DNA from: Nemertoderma westbladi
Lineage: Eukaryota; Xenacoelomorpha; Nemertodermatida; Nemertodermatidae
Reading direction: 5' to 3'
Assembly (NCBI GenBank): GCA_032718475.1
Contig: JAUCBJ010003173.1
Location: forward strand, 23,948 to 87,947
DNA length: 64,000 bases
Shown here piece by piece: positions 10,822 to 22,747 of this stretch. Positions within the stretch are counted from its first letter, which is position 1, and each line of letters opens with the position of its first letter. Below the pieces are notes generated by a model that was given only the letters and a program-made list of their open reading frames with translations, did no database searches and was not told the origin of the DNA. The translations under genes were made by a program, and so were the position numbers.

Positions 10822-11946
10822 AATTGTTAGCTGATTACGCCAGTAATTGTTAGCTGATTACGCCAGTAATTGTTAGCTGATTACGCCCGTAATTGTTAGC
10901 TGATTACGCCAGTAATTGTTAGCTGATTACGCCAGTAATTGTTAGCTGATTACGCCAGTAATTGTTAGCTGATTACGCCAGTAATTGTTAGCTGATTACG
11001 CCAGTAATTGTTAGCTGATTACGCCAGTAATTGTTAGCTGATTACGCCAGTAATTGTTAGCTGATTACGCCAGTAATTGTTAGCTGATTACGCCAGTAAT
11101 TGTTAGCTGATTACGCCAGTAATTGTTAGCTGATTACGCCAGTAATTGTTAGCTGATTACGCCAGTAATTGTTGGCTGATTACGCCAGTAATTGTTAGCT
11201 GATTACGCCAGTAATTGTTAGCTGATTACGCCAGTAATTGTTAGCTGATTACGCCAGTAATTGTTGGCTGATGTACGCCAGTAATTGTTAGCTGATTACG
11301 CCAGTAATTGTTAGCTGATTACGCCCGTAATTGTTAGCTGATTACGCCAGTAATTGTTAGCTGATTACGCCAGTAATTGTTAGCTGATTACGCCAGTAAT
11401 TGTTAGCTGATTACGCCAGTAATTGTTAGCTGATTACGCCAGTAATTGTTAGCTGATTACGCCAGTAATTGTTAGCTGATTACGCCAGTAATTGTTAGCT
11501 GATTACGCCAGTAATTGTTAGCTGATTACGCCAGTAATTGTTAGCTGATTACGCCAGTAATTGTTAGCTGATTACGCCAGTAATTGTTAGCTGATTACGC
11601 CAGTAATTGTTAGCTGATTACGCCAGTAATTGTTAGCTGATTACGCCAGTAATTGTTAGCTGATTACGCCAGTAATTGTTAGCTGATTACGCCAGTAATT
11701 GTTAGCTGATTACGCCAGTAATTGTTAGCTGATTACGCCAGTAATTGTTGGCTGATTACGCCAGTAATTGTTAGCTGATTACGCCAGTAATTGTTAGCTG
11801 ATTACGCCAGTAATTGTTGGCTGATTACGCCAGTAATTGTTAGCTGATTACGCCAGTAATTGTTAGCTGATTACGCCAGTAATTGTTAGCTGATTACGCC
11901 AGTAATTGTTAGCTGATTACGCCAGTAATTGTTAGCTGATTACGCC
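10822..11946. repeat. 23-bp minisatellite, about 49 copies
   Basis: Almost perfect tandem repeats of AATTGTTAGCTGATTACGCCAGT-type units. Rare variants are seen (GTTGGCTG, GCCCGTAA, and one copy with a 1-base insertion near 11273). The high uniformity suggests recent expansion or gene conversion. The period is not a multiple of 3 and no frame stays open. Confidence 0.97.
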
Positions 11947-12225
11947 CTTGGGGCATAATCAAATTTAATTGGGAGAATTCGATAGTATTGTTTATACAAA
12001 CTCAGTTTACATTATGTTTTTTTTTTTATTAAAATTTCTCGCTGTGATTTTTAAAAAGATTTTTCACATGAAACAAATTAAAACTGCAATTTAATTTCCT
12101 TTTAACGTGAATTAAATTTACAACCATATAATAATTTATTTGCTTATCTTTCATTAAATTCTCATTAAATCAGGAAGTGAATACCTTTGTCGCTCGTTAG
12201 TAACCCATAAGGCGTAGCACGCATA
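11947..12225. repeat. dispersed repeat forming the left flank of the TTAA element
   Basis: About 12110-12225 is nearly identical to the reverse complement of 33799-33925. Its continuation on the other side of the inserted element is 14387-14510. Together these are one repeat copy split by the insertion; the unsplit copy is at 33676-33925. Confidence 0.8.
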
Positions 12226-12345
12226 TTAAGGGGGGGGGGGGGGGGGGGGGGGGTACACCATTTTGGTCCAAAATATGTCGAAATTTTTTTTATGGTCTAT
12301 TATAATGCACCATTGAATGGTGTTTCCAAATCTGAAAACCGCTAT

Positions 12346-13767
12346 TTAACCCTTTCCAGCCCAGTGCTTTAAAATAAGTGTGGGCCAATGCTCCGTAAAA
12401 TTGGAAAAATTGAAAGTTTTATTCAGAAATGTCCATTTTACTTTTCTTACACAAAATGATCTGTAGATTCCGAATTTCTGGATGATTTTTAATTTTTTTC
12501 AAATTTATCGATTTATTGATTAGTTATTGATTTTGATCAATTTATTTATCAATTAATTGATTTGTACAATAGTTCATAATTAAAAATAATTTTTACATAT
12601 TCTGACTTAAATTTTTATGTAGAATTTGAATTTCAAGTAAAAAAACATTTTTGAGCAAAATTTATTGATTGATTGATCAATTATTGATTTTTCGTCGCAT
12701 TCCAGAAGCTGCGATATCTTTGACAGGTATAACTTTCTTCCCGGACGTAGTAGCTAAATCCAATGCTGCTTTGTTCGCTTGGTGGATTCTTTGATTGGTG
12801 CACTTTACAATTATGTCAATTAAATTATCAGTCAAGAAAAGATCAACAATCTCCAATTTCAAAATTTGTTGTATCCACACCCCGCCAGCCAGATGTTGAA
12901 TTGAAACAGTGAGGCTGAAATGGATCCTGGTCTGGATCAATCGATTTCCAAACATTGGATTCAGGGAGCATAAAGCGGTCATCGTCGTCATCGCTACTAC
13001 CGGTACCACTAACACTGTCGTCGTCACTGCCAGCTGTGTCAGCCTCACTACCATCTTCGTCTATGTCTTCATCTGAATCCACTCCCGAAAAACCATAAGA
13101 ATGGGGTGGTTTTCGTTGCCGTACTGGGTATGGCATTCTCAGCCAATTTCCAACACTAGCTGACTAGGGCGTTAGGTCTAGTCCAGTAGTCGGCTACCGG
13201 TATATCCTACACGACTATATCCGGATTGTTACATTCGCGTGACAATAGTGTCCGACAGTCCGAAATTATAGCGAAATTATAATGGCTGAATGGAAATATT
13301 ACTACTTAGGGATGGACTATTTAGGGTTAGTACCTAGGTTACTTACCGGTAGGCAGTAACCAAAACAATAAACAAACATCTATTGGTGCAATAAGACAGC
13401 CTACCAGTAACAGAATCCAGACTTCGGTACCTTAGATACTGTCTAAAAGTATGGGGGGGGGGGGGGGGGGGGCTAAGGGGAATACTGATGTATAACAAGT
13501 CGTATAAAGCCTTGAATGTACAATTGTACTGAACTGCAGTATCAATACAACACTCTAATAAGGCCTAAATAGGTTTGAATTTACCGCCAAAAGTTGGTGT
13601 GCAGCATATTATATTGCCTAGAAATGCTCCAACAGCTCACAGAACATCCCTAGTACTGCTCTACAAAACAAACAAGCCGTACATCTCAAAGGATAACCAT
13701 GGCATAAATATATGCCATGGAGCATTTAGTGGTGGCATAGATATATGCCAGGGCTGGAAAGGGTTAA
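12346..13767 (-). mobile_element. nested piggyBac-type element, internally deleted
   Basis: TTAA at 12346-12349 and 13764-13767 flank an insert of about 1.4 kb with a 13-bp perfect terminal inverted repeat CCCTTTCCAGCCC. Subterminal TGGCATA-ATATGCCA palindromes lie near the right end, as is usual in the superfamily. It carries the N-terminal part of a transposase on the minus strand (next entry), but the region for the catalytic core is gone. A G run at about 13454-13472 lies in the non-coding part. It was inserted into the outer TTAA element. Confidence 0.85.
12677..13136 (-). pseudogene. piggyBac transposase N-terminal fragment, frameshifted
   Basis: From an ATG at 13136 the frame gives about 97 residues: a basic start, a long acidic Ser/Asp stretch (DSDED..GSSDDDDD), then a DPDQDPFQPHCF segment like the stretch just before the DDE domain of piggyBac transposases. 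After a frameshift near 12845 a second frame continues with VDLFLTDNLIDIIVKCTNQR, the typical first helix of the core domain, and ends at 12677. The catalytic Asp residues of the RNase H-like core are not encoded, so the product cannot be active. Family placement rests on these motifs plus the TTAA sites and CCCT ends. Confidence 0.75.
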
Positions 13768-14386
13768 TAGCTCTTTTAGTTTTCAAGTTATGTAAATTTC
13801 CATTTAGGGAATCCTATTGAAATTACTATTACTAAGTATAATTAATGAAAGGTCGATTATCTCCATATATTTTTTTTATGAAATTGTCACCTTCAAAACC
13901 CTACTTCTTCTACAATTTTTGAGTAATTAGTCTGAAACTTCCTGTGCGTGTCTAGGTAGCCACCGTGCATAAAAGTATCAGGCAACTTTTCGGAATTTTT
14001 TGTTAATAAAATTTAATACTATTTATAAAAAACCTAAAAATTAGCATAAATTTGCAGCGCCACCTAGCGGTGCAGAATTATTTTAACAAAATTTCGCCTG
14101 ATAGTTATGTTGCCCCATCTTTGATCTATCATATAAAAAAACTTTCATGTGATTAGAATCAAAACTGTAAAAGCCTTAGGGTTTTAAGCGCAACCAAGTT
14201 TTTTTTATTGTTAACTAGTATTAACTAATATTAAATAGCGGAAAATTTTTTTTTTCTGACCTGTCATGTAGAATAGTATCTTAGGCACCTATATGCCAAA
14301 TTTTAGCCAAAACCAAACAATTTTGAAACGCTGGGAGTGATAAATCGAAGAGTTGTCCGAAAATGGTGTACCCCCCCCCCCCTTAA

Positions 14387-14576
14387 ATAGAAATTCTCCG
14401 CCAACAGAAAGACGATTAATAATTTACTATTCAACAAGTGAATCTGTTGTTTGGCAGCTCGTTATAAATTACACCAAACAAGTGGATGGTTTCGTTGCTG
14501 GGCGGGTAGATTCGGATGGTTTCTAAAAACCCACTTAATGAATCGATGATTCGAAAGAACATAACATCAGTGGGAG
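14387..14576. repeat. right half of the split dispersed repeat
   Basis: About 14387-14510 continues the repeat interrupted by the TTAA element and matches the reverse complement of 33676-33798 nearly base for base. Similarity ends near GGGCGGGTAG at about 14510. Confidence 0.8.
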
Positions 14577-15732
14577 GGATCTAGGACACTTCCCCCTCGC
14601 CCAAGTAGGACACTTCCCCCCCGGACAGTTCCCCCCCGGACACTTCCCCCCCGGACAGTTCCCCCCCGGACACTTCCCCCTCGCCCAAGTAGGACACTTC
14701 CACCCCGGACACTTGCCCCCCGGACACTTCCCCCCCAGTTAAAGTGTTAAAATTAATCTGGGTGCATCAAAGCAATAAACAAAAGTTAAAGATGGTTACA
14801 GGACAAGTTGTATCTAGACAAGTTTTTTCAAAATTATAAAAGAAACATTTTTATAGTCAAATTTTGTTTGTTTTTCTTTTAATTTGGGGCTGCCGCCCTC
14901 AAACCCCCGCTTCTTTTGTTGGAGGCTCACGCCCCCAAACCCCTACTTCTTTTCTTGGGGGCTGCCGCCCCCAAACCACCGTTTATATTCTTGGGGGTTA
15001 TCGCCCCCAGACCCCGGCATTTCCCTGAGTGCCCGTGGTGAAAGACCGTTTTAAATAATCAATTCATGTTTGTATCATCAGATAATAAATTGACTAAGCC
15101 TAAAGTAGGAGCTGTATTGAATGTTAACCAAATTAATATATAAATTACTACAATATTACAGTATATAATTCAACAAAATCCTATTAAAAATATTGCAAGT
15201 AACCAGGAAATTTAATATGTAGTGTGTATAATATCTATATAGTATGTATAGTAATATGTATATTAATATGTAATGCTGAACACAGAATACAGGTCGACGC
15301 ATGTCGATTTTACCCTGGAGAGGTATAATTTTGATTGCAACAATAATATTCATCCCCATCTGCTACAATTTGAAGAAGACTATTACATAATAATACCTAT
15401 AATTAAAACAATTAATTATTATAATTCTATAGTTAATAAAAACAGTATGGAATTTATAGGTCATCTAATATAATTAATTGTTTAAAGATTAGCAAACAAT
15501 ACGATGTAATTGCATTGATAAAACCCATAAATAAAACTTGGATATAAAATGTAAAATCGGGATGCAAAAGATCACTTTCTGAGCTACGAAAGGAAAATTG
15601 GATACAACTTATCTGGATACAAGCGGTCCGTTTACCTTACAAAATGAAAAATACGAATGTGCGAAGTTAAGAACAGTAGGGGGGGAAGTGTCCGCGGGGG
15701 GGAAGTGTCCGGGAGGGAAGTGTCCGAACACC
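14577..15732. mobile_element. DNA element with GGACACTTCCCCCC arrays at both ends
   Basis: The left end (about 14583-14740) has about nine units of GGACACTTCCCCCC or GGACAGTTCCCCCC. The right end (about 15678-15728) has three units of the reverse complement GGGGGGAAGTGTCC. CAGTGGGAG occurs just outside both ends (14568-14576 and 15733-15741), a possible 9-bp target-site duplication of Mutator-like length. About 14870-15030 holds a GC-rich stretch with repeated GCCGCCCCCAAACCCC-like phrases. No transposase is visible. The right end abuts the 63-bp array. Confidence 0.55.
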
Positions 15733-15734
15733 CA

Positions 15735-18700
15735 GTGGGAGATCATCTATGGTGGTGAACAGACATTCCTTTAGGAAACAGAGTGGAAGGGTTTACTGTG
15801 GAAGATCACCCATGGGGGGTGAACAGTCAATCTTTTAGGAGACATAGTGGAAGGAGTTACGGTGGAAGATCACCCATGGCGGTGAACAGACATTCCTTTA
15901 GGAAACAGAGTGGAAGGGTTTACTGTGGAAGATCACCCATGGGGGGTGAACAGTCAATCTTTTAGGAGACATAGTGGAAGGAGTTACGGTGGAAGATCAC
16001 CCATGGCGGTGAACAGACATTCCTTTAGGAAACAGAGTGGAAGGGTTTACTGTGGAAGATCACCCATGGTGGTGAAAAAGCATTCCTTTAGGAAACAGAT
16101 TGGAATGGTTTACCTTAGAAAATCACTCATTTTGGTGAACAGTCATTCCTTTAGAAAACATAGTGGAATGGTTTACTGTGGAAGATCACCCATGGGGGTG
16201 TACAGTCATTCTTTTAGGAGACATAGTGGAAGGAGTTACTGTGGAAGATCACCCATGGCGGTGAACAGTCATTCCTTTAGGAAACAGAGTGGAAGGGTTT
16301 ACTGTGGAAGATCACCGATGGTGGTGAACAGTCATTCCTTTAGGAAACAGAGTGGAAGGGTTTACTGTAAAAAATCACTCATTTTGGTGAACGGGCATTC
16401 CTTTAAGAAACATAGTGGAAGGGTTTACTGTAGAAAATCACTCATGGTGGTGAACAGGCATTCCCTTAGGAAATAACTTGGAAGGGTTTAATGTGGGTGG
16501 AAGATCACCCATGCTGGTGAACAGGCATTCCTTTAGGAAACAGAGTGGAAGAGTTTACTGTAGAAAATCACTCATTTTGGTGAACGGGCATTCCTTTATG
16601 AAACAGAGTGGAATGGTTTACTGTAGAAAATCACTCATTTTGGTGAACAGACATTCCTTTAGGAAACAGAGTGGAAGGGTTTACTGTGGAAGATCACCCA
16701 TGGTTGTGAACAGGCATTCATTTAAGAAACTGAGTGGAAGGGTTTTCTGTAGAAAATCACCCATGGTGGTGAACAGACATTCCTCTAGGAGACACAGTGG
16801 AAGGGTTTACTGTGGAAGATCACCCATGGTAGTGAACAAGCATTCCTTTAGGAAACAGAGTGGAAGGGTTTACTGTGGAAGATCATCTATGGTGGTGAAC
16901 AGTCATTCCTTTGGGAAACAGAGTGGAATGGTTTACTGTAGAAAATCACTCATTTTGGTGAACAGGCATTCCTTTAAGAAACAGAGTGGAAGGGTTTACT
17001 GTGGAAGATCACCCATGGTGGTGAACAGGCATTCCTTTGGGAAACAGAGTAGAAGGGTTTACTGTGGAAGATCACCCATGGCGGTGAACAGTCATTCTTT
17101 TAGGAGACATAGTGGAAGTAGTTACTGTGGAAGATCACCCATGGTGGTGAACACACATTCATTTAGGAAACAGATTGGAATGGTTTACCTTAGAAAATCA
17201 CTCATTTTGGTGAACAGTCATTCCTTTAGGAAACAGAGTGGAAGGGATTACTGTGGAAGATCACCCATGGTGGTGAACAGGCATTCCTTTAGGAAACCGA
17301 GTGGAAGGGTTTACTGTGGAAGATCACCCATGGTGGTGAACAGGCATTCCTTTAGGAGACACAGTGGAAGGGTTTACTGTAGAAAATCACTCATTTTGGT
17401 GAACAGGCATTCCTTTAGGAAACAGAGTGGAAGGGTTTACTGTGGAAGACACCCATGGTATTGAGCAGTCATTCCTTTAGGAAACAGAGTGGAAGGGTTT
17501 ACTGTGGAAGATCACCGATGGTGGTGAACAGTCATTCCTTTAGGAAACAGAGTGGAAGGATTTACTGTGGAAGACACCTATGGTATTGAACAGTCATTCC
17601 TTTAGGAAACAGAGTGGAAGGGTTTACTGTGGAAGATCACCGATGGTGGTGAACAGTCATTCCTTTAGGAAACAGAGTGGAAGGGTTTACTGTAAAAAAT
17701 CACTCATTTTGGTGAACGGGCATTCCTTTAAGAAACATAGTGGAAGGGTTTACTGTAGAAAATCACTCATGGTGGTGAACAGGCATTCCCTTAGGAAATA
17801 ACTTGGAAGGGTTTAATGTGGGTGGAAGATCACCCATGCTGGTGAACAGGCATTCCTTTAGGAAACAGAGTGGAAGAGTTTACTGTAGAAAATCACACAT
17901 TTTGGTGAACGGGCATTCCTTTATGAAACAGAGTGGAATGGTTTACTGTAGAAAATCACTCATTTTGGTGAACAGACATTCCTTTAGGAAACAGAGTGGA
18001 AGGGTTTACTGTGGAAGATCACCCATGGTTGTGAACAGGCATTCATTTAAGAAACTGAGTGGAAGGGTTTTCTGTAGAAAATCACTCATGGTGGTGAACA
18101 GACATTCCTTTAGGAAACAAGAGTGGAAGGGTTTAATGTGGAAGATCACCCATGGTGGTGAACAGACATTCCTCTAGAAGACACAGTGGAAGGGTTTACT
18201 GTGGAAGATCACCCATGGTAGTGAACAAGCATTCCTTTAGGAAACATAGTGGAAGGGTTTACTGTGGAAGATCATCTATGGTGGTGAACAGTCATTCCTT
18301 TGGGAAACAGATCACCCATGGTTGTGAACAGGCATTCATTTAAGAAACTGAGTGGAAGGGTTTTCTGTAGAAAATCACTCATGGTGGTGAACAGACATTC
18401 CTTTAGGAAACAAGAGTGGAAGGGTTTAATGTGGAAGATCACCCATGGTGGTGAACAGACATTCCTCTAGAAGACACAGTGGAAGGGTTTACTGTGGAAG
18501 ATCACCCATGGTAGTGAACAAGCATTCCTTTAGGAAACATAGTGGAAGGGTTTACTGTGGAAGATCATCTATGGTGGTGAACAGTCATTCCTTTGGGAAA
18601 CAGAGTGGAATGGTTTACTGTAGAAAATCACTCATTTTGGTGAACAGGCATTCCTTTAAGAAACAGAGTGGAAGGGTTTACTGTGGAAGATCACCCATGG

Positions 18701-20732
18701 TGGTGAACAGGCATTCCTTTGGGAAACAGAGTGGAAGGGTTTACTGTGGAAGATCACCCATGGCGGTGAACAGTCATTCTTTTAGGAGACATAGTGGAAG
18801 TAGTTACTGTGGAAGATCACCCATGATGGTGAACACACATTCATTTAGGAAACAGATTGGAATGGTTTACCTTAGAAAATCACTCATTTTGGTGAACAGT
18901 CATTCCTTTAGGAAACAGAGTGGAAGGGATTACTGTGGAAGATCACCCATGGTGGTGAACAGGCATTCCTTTAGGAAACCGAGTGGAAGGGTTTACTGTG
19001 GAAGATCACCCATGGTGGTGAACAGGCATTCCTTTAGGAGACACAGTGGAAGGGTTTACTGTAGAAAATCACTCATTTTGGTGAACAGGCATTCCTTTAG
19101 GAAACAGAGTGGAAGGGTTTACTGTGGAAGACACGCATGGTATTGAGCAGTCATTCCTTTAGGAAACAGAGTGGAAGGGTTTACTGTGGAAGATCACCGA
19201 TGGTGGTGAACAGTCATTCCTTTAGGAAACAGAGTGGAAGGATTTACTGTGGAAGACACCTATGGTATTGAACAGTCATTCCTTTAGGAAACAGAGTGGA
19301 AGGGTTTACTGTGGAAGATCACCGATGGTGGTGAACAGTCATTCCTTTAGGAAACAGAGTGGAAGGGTTTACTGTAAAAAATCACTCATTTTGGTGAACG
19401 GGCATTCCTTTAAGAAACATAGTGGAAGGGTTTACTGTAGAAAATCACTCATGGTGGTGAACAGGCATTCATTTAAGAAACTGAGTGGAAGGGTTTACTG
19501 TGGAAGATCACCCATGGTTGTGAACAGGCATTCCTTTAGGAAACAGAGTGGACGAGTTTACTGTAGAAAATCACTCATTTTGGTGAACGGGCATTCCTTT
19601 ATGAAACAGAGTGGAATGGTTTACTGTAGAAAATCACTCATTTTGGTGAACAGACATTCCTTTAGGAAACAGAGTTGAAGGGTTTACTGTGGAAGATCAC
19701 CCATGGTTGTGAACAGGCATTCATTTAAGAAACTGAGTGGAAGGGTTTTCTGTAGAAAATCACTCATGGTGGTGAACAGACATTCCTTTAGGAAACAAGA
19801 GTGGAAGGGTTTAATGTGGAAGATCACCCATGGTGGTGAACAGACATTCCTCTAGGAGACACAGTGGAAGGGTTTACTGTGGAAGATCACCCATGGTAGT
19901 GAACAAGCATTCCTTTAGGAAACATAGTGGAAGGGTTTACTGTGGAAGATCATCTATGGTGGTGAACAGTCATTCCTTTGGGAAACAGAGTGGAATGTTT
20001 TACTGTAGAAAATCACTCATTTTGGTGAACAGGCATTCCTTTAAGAAACCGAATGGAAGGGTTTACTGTGGAAGATCACCCATGGTGAACAGGCATTCCT
20101 TTGGGAAACAGAGTGGAAGGGTTTACTGTGAAAGATCACCCATGGTGGTGAACAGGCACTCCTTTAGGAAACAGAGTGGAAGGGTTTACTGTAGAAAATC
20201 ACTCATTTTGGTGAACAGGCATTCCTTTAAGAAACCGAATGGAAGGGTTTACTGTGGAAGATCACCCATGGTGAACAGGCATTCCTTTGGGAAACAGAGT
20301 GGAAGGGTTTACTGTGAAAGATCACTCATGGTGGTGAACAGACATTCCTTTAGGAAACAGAGTGGAAGGGTTTACTGTGGAAGATCACCCATGGTGGTGA
20401 ACAGGCATTCCTTTGGGAAACAGAGTGGAAGGGTTTACTGTGGAAGATCACCCGAGGTGGTGAACAGGCATTCCTTTGGGAAACAGAGTGGAAGGGTTTA
20501 CTGTGAAAGATCACCCATGGTGGTGAACAGGCACTCCTTTAGGAAACAGAGTGGAAGGGTTTACTGTAGAAAATCACTCATTTTGGTGAACAGGCATTCC
20601 TTTAGGAAATAACTTGGAAGGGTTTAATGTGGGTGGAAGATCACCCATTCTGCTGAACAGGCATTCTTTTAGGAAACAGAGTGGAAATGGTTTACTGTAG
20701 AATATCACTCATTTTGGTGAACAGGCATTCCT
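15735..20732 (+). repeat. 63-bp minisatellite, first block (about 79 copies)
   Basis: Tandem units of 63 bp, built around GAACAGGCATTCCTTTAGG, GGTTTACTGTGGAAGATCAC and CCATGGTGGT. 63 bp equals 21 codons, so one plus-strand frame runs on through the array and reads as a 21-residue repeat (MVVNRHSFRKQSGRVYCGRS plus P). Open stretches include 15910-16476, 16478-17464 (328 codons), 18445-19146 and 19830-20612, broken by 1-base slips and rare stops. Higher-order duplications are visible: the piece starting at 16478 returns at 17803 (about 1325 bp later), the one at 17580 returns at 19262 (about 1682 bp later), and 18152 returns at 18445. I saw no promoter, splice sites or known domain, so I treat it as satellite DNA. 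Confidence 0.93.
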
Positions 20733-22167
20733 TTAACCCTATTACCACTGGGGGGGGGGGGGGGGGCGAATCGGCCCCTTCCTAGTTTTTAGTTGCTGTA
20801 ACTATGCAACCACATTACGTACCGGCCCAATTTTTTGTGAGAATTAGCCAAATTTAATGCCGCATCTTTTGCAAAAAAAGCCGTTGCAATTGGATTTCTA
20901 CTTTTCGATGTGGGTGCCACCTCAAAATTTGGTCTCCAGCACCAAATTTTTTGAAATTTTCGAATTTTACAAAGTCATTCGTGATTTAGTAATTATTTAT
21001 GTTTGGGCTATTTTTATTTATTTTTATTGGTTTGGATCACTCTAATGCTCTATACAAGTATGTAAGTGTAGTGGTACGTCATTTTTGGAGCACCAAAATT
21101 AGGGCGTGGCACTTCAAATTTTGAAAAATACGAGATTCGGAAAATACACTAAAGTTTTGATTTGCAAAGCATTTTTATAGGTTTTCTAGAGCGCTGAATC
21201 GATTGAAAGTAATATAGAAGCCTGAAGACTTAGTGGTTCGCCATTTTTGGTGCACCAAAATTAGGGCGTGGCACTTCAAATTTTGAAAAATACGAGATTC
21301 GGAAAATTCACTAAAGTTTTGATTTCAAATTAATTTTATAGGTTTTCTGGAGCGCTGAATCGATTGAAAGTAATATAGAAGCTTTGTGTACGTAATTTTC
21401 GGTGCACCAAAATTAGGGCGTGGTACTTCAAATTTTCAAAATTTCTTTATTCGGAAAAAACACTAAAGTTTTGATTTCAAAAAATGGCTAACTTCTAAGT
21501 CTTCAGGCTTCTATATTACTTTCAATCGATTCAGCGGCCTGGAAAACCTATATAAATTCGTTAAAATTTCAATTTTTGTTTATTTTCCGAATCTCGTATT
21601 TTTCAAAATTTGAAGTGCCACGCCCTAATTTTGGTGCACCAAAAATGGCGAACCACTCAGTCTTCAGGCTTCTATATTACTTTCAATCGATTCAGCGGCC
21701 CAGAAAGCCCATAAAGATGCGTTGAAATAAAAAAATTAGGGGCATTTTCTGAATATCTAATTTTTCAAAATTTGAAGTGCCACGCCCACTTCTTAGGTGC
21801 ACGAAAAATAGCATCCACTTCAATTTTTGGAAGTGGAATATAATCACATTCGATTCAGCGTCTTGAAAAACCTACTAAATCTAGCCAACACTGCCACACT
21901 ATTAGTTTTTAGAAAACGAAAAATTTTGTAATTTTGTCCTGGGACTACTTTTATTTTTCATCAAAATTATGAGACCCTGCTTATGAAATTTTAACTTTTT
22001 AAGATTTGGTAGTGTTCATCTATAGTTGTTTCACCAACAGCCCAAATTTTGTAGGATTTCATTAGACGACTACAAAAATATAGTGGGTGGGCCGAATCGC
22101 CCCCCCCCCCCCCCCCCCCCCCCCAGTGGTGCTAATGGTCAAAACACCCCAGTGGTAATAGGGTTAA
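20733..22167. mobile_element. TTAA-flanked MITE inside the 63-bp array
   Basis: TTAA at 20733-20736 and 22164-22167 bound an insert with a 17-bp perfect inverted repeat CCCTATTACCACTGGGG. A G run (20750-20766) and a C run (about 22099-22124) sit just inside the ends. The two array flanks join into an exact 63-bp unit if one TTAA is removed. The interior has three direct and about three inverse copies of a ~110-bp module marked by AAATTAGGGCGTGGCACTTC and TATTACTTTCAATCGATTC. No coding capacity. The ends and target suggest mobilisation by a piggyBac-type transposase. Confidence 0.9.
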
Positions 22168-22323
22168 GAAACAGAGTGGAAGGGTTTACTGTGGAAGATC
22201 ACCCATGGTGGTGAACAGGCATTCATTTAGGAAACAGAGTGGAAGTGTTTACTGTAGAAAATCACTCATGGTGGTGAACAGACATTCCTTTAGGAAATAA
22301 CTTGGAAGGGTTTAATGTGGAAG
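22168..22323 (+). repeat. 63-bp minisatellite, second block
   Basis: About 2.5 further units of the same array continue in register after the inserted TTAA element and end at about 22323. Confidence 0.92.
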
Positions 22324-22534
22324 AACCCTCTGCACTAATTTCTAACAGACTTATGTTCAACCACAGGGGACATGGACAAAATTTATTAATTTATAAATAA
22401 GTCTTTACAGAACAAAGGCTACCCCACTAGGGTCTTATTTAATCGAATCAACACGCGCTTTAATAACCCTAACATTAAGCAAACCCCCACAGACAAATTA
22501 GATTTCATAGGTCTACCATACGTAACGGAACTAA

Positions 22535-22747
22535 GAGAAAACAAGCGACAAGCGGACAACCAAAACCGACAACCTTTATTGATGCAAATTAATGTGAATT
22601 ATCAATTGAGAGAAAAGAGCAGGTTACAGTGGAATTTTAGTCTACCCAAAACAATAAACGATAGTCATGAGAACAGGCTAGATTTTTATATTAGTTGGTT
22701 TCAGCAGTGGTAGTCGGCTGGCGGTTGTCGGCGCAGCATTTACACCC
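22535..22747. mobile_element. hAT-like MITE, decayed copy
   Basis: The right end GTCGGCGCAGCATTTACACCC and the middle (AGCAGGTTACAGTGGAA) match the inverse of the better-kept copy at 36587-36810. The left end is degraded. Non-coding. Confidence 0.55.

Larger units (their letters stand above)
12226..14386. mobile_element. TTAA-flanked DNA transposon (outer element of a nest)
   Basis: TTAA at 12226-12229 and 14383-14386 bound an insert that begins with a G run then TACACCATTTT and ends with AAAATGGTGTA then a C run, forming inverted ends. The flanks join into a continuous sequence that exists uninterrupted elsewhere in the window (33676-33925, with a single TTAA at 33799-33802), which shows TTAA duplication on insertion. 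This target is the hallmark of piggyBac-type transposons. The only coding sequence inside belongs to a second, nested element (12350-13763). The rest is non-coding, so the outer element is non-autonomous. Confidence 0.85.

Noticed and set aside
12843-13136. Acidic host nuclear protein
   Set aside because: The acidic stretch is followed by piggyBac-like segments and lies within TTAA-flanked terminal repeats, so a transposase stub explains it better.
15735-20732. Zinc-finger array encoded by the 63-bp repeat
   Set aside because: The 21-residue unit has one Cys and one His and lacks the C2H2 spacing or the HTGEKP linker; C2H2 units are 28 residues.
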